Shown in pieces: positions 1 through 7,489 of a DNA stretch of 34,608 nucleotides. The stretch comes from Desulfobacteraceae bacterium (GTDB taxonomy: Bacteria; Desulfobacterota; Desulfobacteria; Desulfobacterales; Desulfosarcinaceae): NCBI GenBank assembly GCA_024230435.1, contig JAAERL010001148.1, positions 1 to 34,608 of the forward strand, written 5' to 3'. The notes beneath the pieces are model-generated. The model saw nothing but the letters and a program-made list of their open reading frames with translations. It searched no databases and was not told the origin of the DNA. Each line of letters begins with the position of its first letter. The stretch's first letter is position 1. Position numbers and translations under genes: made by a program.

Positions 1-1227
1 ATAAGCTTTGTTATGACCGCCAAGAGCCTGAGTATTTGCATAGCCGGTAAAAAGGTGACTAAGCCTTTCTATTAGGTGCGGCTTACCAGCCTCATTAGCT
101 TTAGTGTACAAATGGCCGTAGACCTTTTTGGAGCATCCATTTAAAACAATCTCTTGAATGGAATACACATCATTGTTGTCTACAAGCCGATCTAAATACC
201 TGCGCGCGCGTCTGCCAATATCAATCTCAGGGCGCGATAGCAGCAATTTTACAACATCAACGTGGCCTTCTATTGCTGCCGCATGTAGCGCTGTTTGGCC
301 GAATATATTAGTCTGATTCATCTCAATTTCAGGATGCGATAGCAGCAATTTTACAATCTCAACGTAGCCATATCTTGCTGCCCAAAGCAGGGGTGTCCAG
401 CCATCGTTATCAGCACGATTCACATCAATACCAGGATGTGATACCAGCAATTTTACAACCTCAGCGTGACCATTGATTACCGCCCAAAGTGGGGGTGTCC
501 AGCCACCGCTATCAGCATGATTCACATCAATACCAGGATTCGATAGCAGCAATTTTACAATCTTAACGTGGCCATTGATTGCCGCCCAAAGTGGGGGTGT
601 CCAGCCATCGTTATCAGCATGATTCACATCAATATTAGGATGCGATAGCAGCAATTTTACAACCTCGAAATGGCCCTTCCTTGCTGCCCAATATAGCGGT
701 CTATCCTTATTCACATCAATTTCAGGATGCGACAGCAGCAATTTTACAACCTCGAAATGGCCCTTTTTTGCTGCCCAATATAGCGGTCTATCCTTATTCA
801 CATCAATTTCAGGATGCGATAGCAGCAATTCTACAACATCGGTGTGGCCTTTCCATGCCGCCCTGCATAGTGGTGTTATGCCGTTTCCATTAACATGATT
901 CACATCAGCACCGGCCTCTAACCACTTCTTTGCCCACTTAACATCTCCATTTTTTACTGCCTCGTAAAAGAACTTACTTTTATTATTCTGTGAATAAGCG
1001 ACTTTTCTAATAGTCTGTCTTGCAAGCTTTCTTAACTCGAACCCTTTAGATTTCGCACCATCAATATTTTTATTATTACAAGCTCTCGCTTTAGGAGGTT
1101 GCTCTTGCTTTAAGGATTTCAACCTTCCTGATAGCTGATTGTTTTGATTTGTCCTATTATCGGTGTCATTTTGCCCGCTCTGGTAAACGTTGTAGTTGTT
1201 TAAAGATTGTGCTGGATCAAATGCCAT
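1..1227 (-). CDS. Ankyrin-repeat protein (3' end outside window)
   Basis: The reading frame is open for 409 codons from ATG at 1227 and runs off the left edge, so the protein is partial. The first ~100 residues are polar, rich in Asn, Gln and Lys, with no signal peptide. About eight ankyrin units follow, built on the pattern DVNHADNDGWTPLLWAA..GH..VVKLLLSHPEI. Five to six units have the usual ~34-residue period. Two consecutive units are only 29 residues because the DNDGWT turn is missing (DVNKDRPLYWAA). The last visible ~75 residues no longer fit the repeat. Ankyrin repeats are protein-binding scaffolds; nothing here shows an enzymatic domain. The start is supported by AAGGA about 11 bases upstream. 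Location is probably cytoplasmic or exported by an unrecognised route. The repeat family is certain; the role is unknown. Confidence 0.85.
   Translation of the reverse strand, partial: MAFDPAQSLNNYNVYQSGQNDTDNRTNQNNQLSGRLKSLKQEQPPKARACNNKNIDGAKSKGFELRKLARQTIRKVAYSQNNKSKFFYEAVKNGDVKWAKKWLEAGADVNHVNGNGITPLCRAAWKGHTDVVELLLSHPEIDVNKDRPLYWAAKKGHFEVVKLLLSHPEIDVNKDRPLYWAARKGHFEVVKLLLSHPNIDVNHADNDGWTPPLWAAINGHVKIVKLLLSNPGIDVNHADSGGWTPPLWAVINGHAEVVKLLVSHPGIDVNRADNDGWTPLLWAARYGYVEIVKLLLSHPEIEMNQTNIFGQTALHAAAIEGHVDVVKLLLSRPEIDIGRRARRYLDRLVDNNDVYSIQEIVLNGCSKKVYGHLYTKANEAGKPHLIERLSHLFTGYANTQALGGHNKAY
661..834 (-). repeat. Two tandem 87-bp copies inside the ankyrin gene
   Basis: Positions 661-747 and 748-834 are the same 87-bp unit with four mismatches. 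They encode the two shortened 29-residue ankyrin units. Neighbouring ankyrin units are far less alike at the DNA level, so this pair looks like a recent in-frame duplication. Confidence 0.9.
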
Positions 1228-1535
1228 GGAATATAATTCCTTTTCAATAGTGTTTATTGTTTCTGAAATTTTCTTAAATATTAGCCTAATATGAGCCTGA
1301 TATGAGCCTGATAATTTGTCGTTCAGCTCTAAGTTCATAACATTTGGCAACAAGCATGCCATGTGACATTAGTTTGCTCTACTGGTGTGCTATCAGCTTA
1401 TTTGGTTAATCGATAATGGCGGAAATATCGTAGACTTGTGTCAACTTTGTTGTAAGTTTATAGCAACTTTGTTGGCGCTGCTGTTTAAAATTATCCAGTG
1501 AGGATTCCCGGCACGACATGAAAAGGGCTTTGCCG
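1228..1535. other. Intergenic region with tandem short repeats
   Basis: No gene is seen. An 11-bp unit TATGAGCCTGA occurs twice in tandem near 1290-1312, preceded by a related TTAGCCTAA. The dyad CAAC-TTT-GTTG occurs at 1442-1452 and again at 1464-1474, so its copies are spaced 22 bp (two helical turns). These could be regulator sites for the ankyrin gene, but there is no independent support. Confidence 0.4.
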
Positions 1536-1597
1536 TTAGGCGATTGACAGAAAAAAAGACATGCAAGATAGTATTTTATTTAACACAAATCGCCTAA
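1536..1597 (+). mobile_element. MITE-like element, internally deleted copy A
   Basis: A 62-bp element with perfect 10-bp inverted ends, TTAGGCGATT at 1536-1545 and AATCGCCTAA at 1588-1597. Its interior matches only the right ~50 bp of the longer copies at 7290-7468 and 8591-8770 (shared GAAAAAAAGACAT.CAAGAT.GTAT). It is therefore a copy that lost about 120 bp of interior. No coding capacity. The right end overlaps the 3' end of truD and contains its TAG stop codon. Confidence 0.75.
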
Positions 1598-2676
1598 TTT
1601 TCCGAACGTATGAACTCGCGCATCACAATGGTGGCATAAGAGCCTGAAGGCAAAGAAAAACTGAAAATCAGCCCGTCATCTGTTTCCCTGATGTTCAGAT
1701 CGTCCATAAAAACAATCGCCGGGCGTCTAGATCCTTTAGCGCGAAGAGGTTTAAAACTTGGAAGATCCAGGTCAAAGGCGTCCAGCACGGCTGTTTCCCT
1801 TTCTTGGGCCGGGCCGTCGCCGGTTTTCATTTTATGACCATAGATAGGGCCGGTAAAAGTAATTTTACCTTGGGAAAAACGCTCATTGGCCTCTTTTTCA
1901 TCATCGACCACGAAAATGCCGCCGGTATCGGTTTTTTTAACGATATCGCCCTTGATAATGTTATTGTAAAGCCCATCTTGAATGCGCCGTTGCAACCAGA
2001 TATTAAACAAGGCGCTTTGTAAGGCTGAAAGCACAAATTGGCTGGACTTTCCCCTGAAAAACTTTTTTTGTTTCAGACAATGCGCGGCGCGATCCAAATT
2101 GCGCATATCAATGCCGAATCGCTGGGGCCCAAAAAAGTTTGGCAATCCTTTTTCTTTTAGAATAGCTGCTATGGATTGGGCCTGGGACAATGCACCGGGC
2201 GCAGTTTGGGATAATAGAATCCGGAAGCGATTGCTGGCCACATGGCCTGTTTTTAATTTGTTTTTGTGCCGCGCAATTTTCAGGATTTCAAATGGCAGTG
2301 TTTTTAACATCCGGCTGACATCTTGCAAAGTTTTGTTCAAGGGCAAATGCACTGAAAACGTCTGGGTGGTTACGGCCTGTTTGTCTTTGCGGCCGCCCCA
2401 TCCCACATCGCCAGCCCTGACTTTCATGGCTTCGGCCAACATCCGGGCGGCATCAACGGTATTCCAGCCGCTGCGACGCAGGGTGACAAAAACATGTTCT
2501 CCCTCTCCGCAGGGTTCGTAAGGCAATACTTCTTCTACCTGAAAATGCTCCGGTTGCGCTTTTATTACACCGCCGATTGGCTCTATTTCAGATGCAACAA
2601 AAGGCAAATTCGCCATGCAGCGTTTGAGTTCGGCAGCAATATTTTCTTCTTTTTCCATTAAATTTTCAGATGACAT
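1594..2676 (-). CDS. truD: tRNA pseudouridine(13) synthase TruD
   Basis: TruD converts U13 of certain tRNAs to pseudouridine. The 360-residue protein has the family signature GRKDKQAVTTQ with the catalytic Asp at about residue 98. Other TruD blocks are also present: TGHVASNRFRILL, GLPNFFGPQRFG, SALQSALFN and a C-terminal SYATIVMREFI. I chose ATG 2676 because GAGGA lies about 5 bases upstream. An in-frame ATG at 2724 would add 16 residues but has no such site. It lies 51 bases after the sigma-54 activator gene and is probably co-transcribed; no functional link to that system is apparent. The TAG stop lies within the inverted end of a MITE-like repeat. Confidence 0.95.
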   Translation of the reverse strand: MSSENLMEKEENIAAELKRCMANLPFVASEIEPIGGVIKAQPEHFQVEEVLPYEPCGEGEHVFVTLRRSGWNTVDAARMLAEAMKVRAGDVGWGGRKDKQAVTTQTFSVHLPLNKTLQDVSRMLKTLPFEILKIARHKNKLKTGHVASNRFRILLSQTAPGALSQAQSIAAILKEKGLPNFFGPQRFGIDMRNLDRAAHCLKQKKFFRGKSSQFVLSALQSALFNIWLQRRIQDGLYNNIIKGDIVKKTDTGGIFVVDDEKEANERFSQGKITFTGPIYGHKMKTGDGPAQERETAVLDAFDLDLPSFKPLRAKGSRRPAIVFMDDLNIRETDDGLIFSFSLPSGSYATIVMREFIRSEN

Positions 2677-2727
2677 ACTTTTCCTCAATGTTTGTAGAAT
2701 TCCAGAATCGTATTTGCAAAGCAATCC

Positions 2728-4107
2728 TCAATATTGTTTTGTTTCCAGCTTTTCGAGCCGATATCGCAGTGTCGGTCTGGTCAGGTTAAGCAAGCGGGCA
2801 GCCTTGGAGACATTGTTACCGGCAACTTTCATGGCATGGGTTACAATACGGTTTTCAAGATCCTCTATGTCAATTCCGTCATTGCTCAACAGAAAAGGTA
2901 CGATTTGATCTATAGCCATTTTGTCCAATTGGGCTTCAGGTGAATCGTTGAGTATGAGATGCTCGGGACGGATTTCATTTGCCTTAGCCAAAATCATGGC
3001 CCTTTCGATCACATTGCGCAATTCGCGAACATTGCCATTCCAGGGATGACGTTTCAGGCAGGCCATGGCGGTTTCTGAAATCCAAGGTGCTTTGCGCCCG
3101 AAGTTAAGGCTGAACTCTCTGACAAAAAAGGAGGCCAGTTCAGGAATGTCGTCCCGATGTTCACGAAGGGGGGGCAGATTTATAGGAAAAACATTAATTC
3201 GGTAGTAAAGGTCGCTTCTGAACAGTTTTTGCTCCACCATACTTTTCAGATTGCGGTTGGTTGCCGCGATAATACGCACATTGGCGGCAATAGGCCGATT
3301 GCCCCCCAGACGCTCGAAACGCCTGCCTTCTAATACCCTCAATAGCTTGGCCTGGACATCTATGCTCATGTCGCCGATTTCATCTAAAAAAAGCGTTCCT
3401 CCCGCGGCCGCCTCGAACTTGCCTTTATGCGGCCCATGAGCGCCGGTAAACGCTCCTTTTTCATATCCGAATAATTCGGCCTCCAGTAGTGTAGATGGAA
3501 TGGCCGCGCAGTTCACCGGCAAAAAAGGCCCGCCTGAACGCTCGCTGTTGTAATGCACCGCCCTGCTGATCAATTCTTTTCCGGTACCGCTTTCACCGGC
3601 AAGTAAAACCGTTGTGTCCGTGCGGGCAACCTGTCCGGCCAGCTCCAGCACTTTGCAAATGGGAGGCGAATGGCCGATGATATTATCAAAATTGTATTTG
3701 TTTTCTATTTCTTTTCTCAGGTAGCGCACCTGGGATGTTAACCGGCTGATCTTAAGGGCCTTTTTAACACAACCGATCAGATGATCTTCTTTAAAGGGTT
3801 TGGTTACATAGTCAAAAGCACCTTTCCGGATGGCGTTTACGGCATTATCGATAGACCCGAAAGCCGTGATCACAATTACCGGCAATTCAGGATCGCTTTG
3901 CTTGATATGCGCGAGAACTTCCATCCCGTTGGAATGTGGCAGCTTTATATCCGTTATGATTAATTCAAAAGAATCAGCATCAAATGTTTCAATAGCTTGA
4001 CGGCCATCTGCAGCCTCGACAAAATCAAGGGGCATATCACTTAACATCATTTTAATCACGGCCCTCATGCGGGCCTCATCTTCTACCAGTAAGACTTTTG
4101 CATTCAT
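2728..4107 (-). CDS. NtrC-family sigma-54-dependent response regulator
   Basis: A 459-residue three-domain activator. Residues 1-120 are a receiver with the acidic pocket VEDE and phospho-acceptor Asp53; Lys103 is the conserved switch lysine. Residues ~140-380 are the AAA+ domain with Walker A GESGTGKE (171-178), the sigma-54 contact loop GAFTGA (218-223) and Walker B TLFLDE (238-243). A Fis-type helix-turn-helix ends the protein (AGNNVSKAARLLNLTRPTLR). The intact GAFTGA loop means it should open sigma-54 promoters. It starts 10 bases after the sensor kinase gene, so the two are a cognate pair. Two sigma-54-type promoters at 7118-7132 and 7203-7218 are natural targets. Cytoplasmic. Length is normal for the family. 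Confidence 0.95.
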   Translation of the reverse strand: MNAKVLLVEDEARMRAVIKMMLSDMPLDFVEAADGRQAIETFDADSFELIITDIKLPHSNGMEVLAHIKQSDPELPVIVITAFGSIDNAVNAIRKGAFDYVTKPFKEDHLIGCVKKALKISRLTSQVRYLRKEIENKYNFDNIIGHSPPICKVLELAGQVARTDTTVLLAGESGTGKELISRAVHYNSERSGGPFLPVNCAAIPSTLLEAELFGYEKGAFTGAHGPHKGKFEAAAGGTLFLDEIGDMSIDVQAKLLRVLEGRRFERLGGNRPIAANVRIIAATNRNLKSMVEQKLFRSDLYYRINVFPINLPPLREHRDDIPELASFFVREFSLNFGRKAPWISETAMACLKRHPWNGNVRELRNVIERAMILAKANEIRPEHLILNDSPEAQLDKMAIDQIVPFLLSNDGIDIEDLENRIVTHAMKVAGNNVSKAARLLNLTRPTLRYRLEKLETKQY

Positions 4108-4117
4108 AAATTTACTT

Positions 4118-5962
4118 TCATTTCATACATGGAAAAGTCAGTATAAATGTCGTACCCTGTTCAATTTTACTATTAACCGCTATCTTGGCGCGGTGTATTT
4201 TCAACAACTGACGGACAATGGAAAGTCCAAGCCCGACGCCGTCGTCTCTTAAGCTTACAAACGGATCAAAAATCCGGTCCAGGTCTTTTGGACAAATACC
4301 TTTGCCGGTATCTGAAACGGTAATCTCCAATACACGCTCTTGCTCTGTGCTCAAATTGGACGATTTGGAGCCTGAATTCGGATTTGCGTTTTTGATATAC
4401 TTTGCCTTAATGGTTAATTGCCCGCCTGAGGGCATGGCCTGGGCGCCATTAAGAACGATATTCCAGAACACTTGCCTGATCTGATCTTTGTCGGCCAGGC
4501 AAAATCCTTTTTCATCCGTGATCTTTTTTCTTACGTCAATACCGCTTTGATTGAACTGCGATTCCGTGGCGGCCAAAATTTCTTCCAAAATCTGTATCGC
4601 ATCAATTGGTTTGAAAACCGGAGACGCCGGCTTGGCAAAGGCTAAAAACGAATTCAAGGTCTTGTTCAAGCGCTCGGTTTCATCAACGATGAAACGGGCG
4701 GCTTCTTCGCGCATCGATAGCGGCCGTTCGGAATTGGCCACGACCTGGGCCGATCCGAGTATCACCCCAAGGGGATTTTTGATTTCATGGGCGATACCGG
4801 CTGTCATTCGGCCTATTGCCGCAAGCTTTTCTTTTTCCGACAATTCAATGTAGGTTTGCTTGAGAGCCTTTTGACTCTGCTTTAAAGAAGCGGCCATTTG
4901 GTTGAACGAGTATGCAAGCGAATCGGCAATATCAAGACCGGTTGGATATACCTTATGATCCAGGTTTCCATCACTGATACGCTCAATACCCTGGCGCAAG
5001 GCATTTAACGGCTTCACGATGGTCAGGCTCAACAGGTAACTGAGCACGGAGCACAACACCATACCCGCCAATACCAGTGAAAGGGTCGTTTTTTTGATGT
5101 TCTGTATTTGAACCAAAAATTCAGTCATTGGTAAGGTAACGCCCACAGTCCAATCTCTGCCGGGGTAATCGGCGTAAGCCGTGAAAAAGTATTCTCCTTC
5201 AAAAGCGCTTAGCCCGAATTGTTTATTTGCCGCTTTCAGATCTCTCAGACAAGTGCTTAAAAGCTCTATATGCCCGGGGTCCCAGGTCTGCTGCACCAGG
5301 TCCGGATGGGCAATAACCCGCCCTTGACGGTTTTCGATGATATAGGCATATCCTTTGTTTTCAAAATGGATGTTTTGTAAAAAACGGGAAAAGGTAGACA
5401 GGTCGATATCTATGCCGCAAACACCCTGAAGCTTTCCCAAATTGTCATATATGGGAATCGATGCCGTAATTCCCGGATTTTGTGTAGATGCGTAAAGATA
5501 TACATCGGTCCAATGAGCAACTTCAGCCTTAGCAGCGCCTTTATACCACGGGCGGCTGCGCGGATCGAAGATTTTATGGATTTCAGGTTTCTGGGGCGGG
5601 ACCATGGTGAAGTTGCCTTTTTCGTCCCCCAAATAAATATTCACAAAGTCCGAATGATCTCCCCTGAGTAACTTAAAGTAGTGAATCAGGGCTTTTGTGT
5701 CTTCAATGTCAATTGTATTGTTTTGAATAAAAGCTTTGATCAATTTAGCGGTATCCATATGCTGGGAAAGAAACTGGCGGATGCGCTCGGCGATCTGGGA
5801 AGCCGTGCTGATCGAGTAATGCTGCATCTGTTTTTCCAACGCCTTGCAGCCCTGAATGTATGAAAAATAGCCCGAGCCCGGTATAAAAATAAAAATGATT
5901 AGCGCCAGGGCCAAAAATAGCCGGCTGCGAAAAGACTGACGCATGGCGGGAATCAATTTCAT
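4118..5962 (-). CDS. dCache sensor histidine kinase
   Basis: A 614-residue membrane sensor. An N-terminal membrane segment (LFLALALIIFIFIPG) is followed by a periplasmic domain of ~250 residues with the dCache signature FDPRSRPWY and a later GVCGIDIDL. A second membrane segment lies near residues 295-320 (TLSLVLAGMVLCSVLSYLL), then a HAMP linker, a HisKA domain (IAHEIKNPLG, phospho-His ~392) and a HATPase domain (N box GAQAMPSGG, G box DTGKGI, GLGLSIVRQL). ATG 5962 overlaps the TGA of the upstream gene as ATGA, which favours it over an in-frame ATG at 5977. The dCache fold typically binds amino acids, carboxylates or amines. The ligand is unknown; the divergent TRAP transporter suggests its substrate. 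It should phosphorylate the NtrC-type regulator encoded next. Confidence 0.93.
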   Translation of the reverse strand: MKLIPAMRQSFRSRLFLALALIIFIFIPGSGYFSYIQGCKALEKQMQHYSISTASQIAERIRQFLSQHMDTAKLIKAFIQNNTIDIEDTKALIHYFKLLRGDHSDFVNIYLGDEKGNFTMVPPQKPEIHKIFDPRSRPWYKGAAKAEVAHWTDVYLYASTQNPGITASIPIYDNLGKLQGVCGIDIDLSTFSRFLQNIHFENKGYAYIIENRQGRVIAHPDLVQQTWDPGHIELLSTCLRDLKAANKQFGLSAFEGEYFFTAYADYPGRDWTVGVTLPMTEFLVQIQNIKKTTLSLVLAGMVLCSVLSYLLSLTIVKPLNALRQGIERISDGNLDHKVYPTGLDIADSLAYSFNQMAASLKQSQKALKQTYIELSEKEKLAAIGRMTAGIAHEIKNPLGVILGSAQVVANSERPLSMREEAARFIVDETERLNKTLNSFLAFAKPASPVFKPIDAIQILEEILAATESQFNQSGIDVRKKITDEKGFCLADKDQIRQVFWNIVLNGAQAMPSGGQLTIKAKYIKNANPNSGSKSSNLSTEQERVLEITVSDTGKGICPKDLDRIFDPFVSLRDDGVGLGLSIVRQLLKIHRAKIAVNSKIEQGTTFILTFPCMK

Positions 5963-6879
5963 GGCTTTGTCCCGCAAGCGGCCGGACCAAGCGCTTTGTT
6001 TGCTCCAGGTTTATTTAAAACCGATGCGATATCGCTTTTTAGACAATGGCTGATTTTGTTTTCTTTGATTAGAATGTGTGCAAAAGGAGCCGCCTTGAGG
6101 GCCAATTTTTCGGTGTTAAGCAACTTGCGCACCGCATAGCCGATGGCCGGGCTGTTGCGATAGCCGTCCCATAGTCTTTTAAACGCCCGCCATCGCTTAC
6201 CGTCATCCTTGCAATGACGAATGATCTCAAGCAGCGCAATGCTACCCCAGGAATAATTTGGATTTTCATTAACCGCTGGCGTTTTAGTCTCGATTTGCGG
6301 CAAAACCAGGCTCACCCAGGGAACCGGCGGCTCGATATGCAAAAGAGTTTCGCCATAGTTGTTTGCAATAAAATTATAGTAAATCAGGCCCTCTTGCTTG
6401 CGGCCCAGCAAATCCGCGTATATCCAGCCCAGGTACCAGGCGGCTTTTGCGCATACGGCAGGCTGATTGGCATAAAGCTTGAGAATGTTACTCAATAGCG
6501 CAATGGATAGATCACAGTCTTTTTCGGTGGCTACTCGATAATCATCGCCCAGGGCAAGATAAGCCAATTCAAGGTGTGCTTCTGCGCGAATGGAAACGGG
6601 ATGGTCAAAATGTTCCAGCAGGACTTCGAAAGCCGCCCGTTTGGCCTCCAAATTGGGAAACCACGATTGGCAATAACGAAGTTGCTCTTCAGGCGTATTG
6701 AAAAGCTGAACTGAATGCCCCTTATGCTCCACAATTTTTGAGATTGAAGTACCTGCTGTTGCAACCGGCGCCAATACCGCCCATAAAAAAAAAACCGCAC
6801 CCGCCAAGGTAAGGGCCATAGCAAATATACCTGAGGGCCTACAGCCGGTTTGCTTAATTCGATTCTTCGTTGCTCTCAT
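5959..6879 (-). CDS. Secreted helical-repeat (TPR-like) protein of unknown function
   Basis: From ATG 6879 the product has 306 residues, with a basic N-terminus and a hydrophobic signal segment (IFAMALTLAGAVFFLWAVLAP) ending in VATAG. The rest is helical, with TPR/Sel1-like pieces such as AEAHLELAYLALGDDY and AWYLGWIYADLLGRK. It is probably periplasmic. The frame is open to a codon at 7233, which would add 118 residues. I reject that start because it buries the signal peptide and would put the palindrome and the minus-strand sigma-54 promoter inside the gene. The TGA overlaps the sensor kinase ATG, so the two are translationally coupled. An accessory role in sensing or ligand handling is inferred from position only. 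No ribosome-binding site is obvious before 6879. Confidence 0.7.
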   Translation of the reverse strand: MRATKNRIKQTGCRPSGIFAMALTLAGAVFFLWAVLAPVATAGTSISKIVEHKGHSVQLFNTPEEQLRYCQSWFPNLEAKRAAFEVLLEHFDHPVSIRAEAHLELAYLALGDDYRVATEKDCDLSIALLSNILKLYANQPAVCAKAAWYLGWIYADLLGRKQEGLIYYNFIANNYGETLLHIEPPVPWVSLVLPQIETKTPAVNENPNYSWGSIALLEIIRHCKDDGKRWRAFKRLWDGYRNSPAIGYAVRKLLNTEKLALKAAPFAHILIKENKISHCLKSDIASVLNKPGANKALGPAACGTKP

Positions 6880-6964
6880 ACTATTGCGCTCATTTTTTTT
6901 TAAGTCTGTTTTTGACCTGTTCTTTAGCCTGTTTTGCATCTGATCAATCGTCTTATAGGACAAA

Positions 6965-6998
6965 TTGATGAAATCATCAAATTTGATGATTTCATCAA
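6965..6998. promoter_or_regulatory. 34-bp perfect palindrome: two tandem 16-bp dyads, candidate activator site
   Basis: Two dyads of the form TTGATGA-N2-TCATCAA (6965-6980 and 6983-6998) are separated by AT, and together form one uninterrupted perfect 34-bp palindrome. Dyad centres are 18 bp apart. Paired dyads of this size are typical of NtrC-family enhancer sites. It lies about 230-260 bp upstream of the start expected from the rightward sigma-54 promoter, and about 110-140 bp downstream of that from the leftward one. Assigning it to the adjacent regulator is an inference. Confidence 0.6.
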
Positions 6999-7117
6999 AT
7001 CGGCCGTGATTCAAGCCAGCCAATCCGGCCCATTCTTTAATTACCTCTAAATAAAGCGATCCCGAGCAATTACAAGCGATATCCATCTTGACCGGCGCCT
7101 CAGATAGTATTCTTCTC

Positions 7118-7132
7118 GCAAAGAAAGTGCCA
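7118..7132 (-). promoter_or_regulatory. Sigma-54 promoter for the sensor/regulator operon
   Basis: Read on the minus strand the sequence is TGGCAC-TTTCT-TTGC, an exact match to the -24/-12 consensus (TGGCAC-N5-TTGC). Transcription should begin near 7106 and run into the TPR-like/sensor/regulator/truD operon with a leader of about 225 bases. Confidence 0.75.
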
Positions 7133-7202
7133 CAGTATGCGGCAAAATAAAAAAACAAGAAATTATTTATGTTCAGTGACTTATAACTTGTTTGACGTGC
7201 CG

Positions 7203-7218
7203 TGGCATAAGGATTGCA
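7203..7218 (+). promoter_or_regulatory. Sigma-54 promoter for the TRAP-TAXI operon
   Basis: TGGCAT-AAGGA-TTGCA matches the sigma-54 consensus with one change in the -24 box, and GG and GC are 12 bases apart as required. The start is expected near 7229, about 260 bases before the binding-protein gene. The leader would contain MITE copy B. Confidence 0.75.
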
Positions 7219-7289
7219 TTTTGGCTTCAACACCGGCGCAACCGGATAAAACTATTAACCCCCCGTTTCCGGCAGGGGTGAAACATTTT

Positions 7290-7468
7290 TTAAGGCGATT
7301 GGCGAAAAAGAATATACCAGATTGAGCTTCGATTTTTTTTTGTATTCAAGGCGCGCCAAAGTGTGCTGATCAGTTTGCATACTTAACGTATTCGCACCTT
7401 TGGCATAACGCACAAGACGGAAAAAAAGACATACAAGATGGTATATTCTTTAACTGCAAATCGCCTAA
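7290..7468 (+). mobile_element. MITE-like element, long copy B
   Basis: About 179 bp, very similar along its whole length to copy C at 8591-8770. The left end is slightly altered (TAAGGCGATT) and the right end is intact (AAATCGCCTAA). The interior has an inverted repeat, CGCCAAAG near 7343 and CTTTGGCA near 7399. It encodes no plausible protein. It sits in the 5' leader of the TAXI binding-protein gene and ends 22 bases before its ATG, just before the ribosome-binding site. Confidence 0.8.
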
Positions 7469-7489
7469 AACACAGAAAAGGAGACACGG

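Noticed and set aside
681-893. Plus-strand 70-codon frame with repeated NIAVYPYSHQFQDA
   Set aside because: It is the antisense of the tandem ankyrin repeats; the repeat in the peptide only mirrors them.
1345-1360. Sigma-54-like TGGCAACAAGCATGC on the plus strand
   Set aside because: GG and GC spacing fits, but both boxes carry mismatches and no plus-strand gene follows.
6880-7233. N-terminal extension of the TPR-like gene to 7233
   Set aside because: It would bury a clear signal peptide and cover the palindrome and the leftward sigma-54 promoter. Part of it (7086 onward) looks protein-like, so a small doubt remains.
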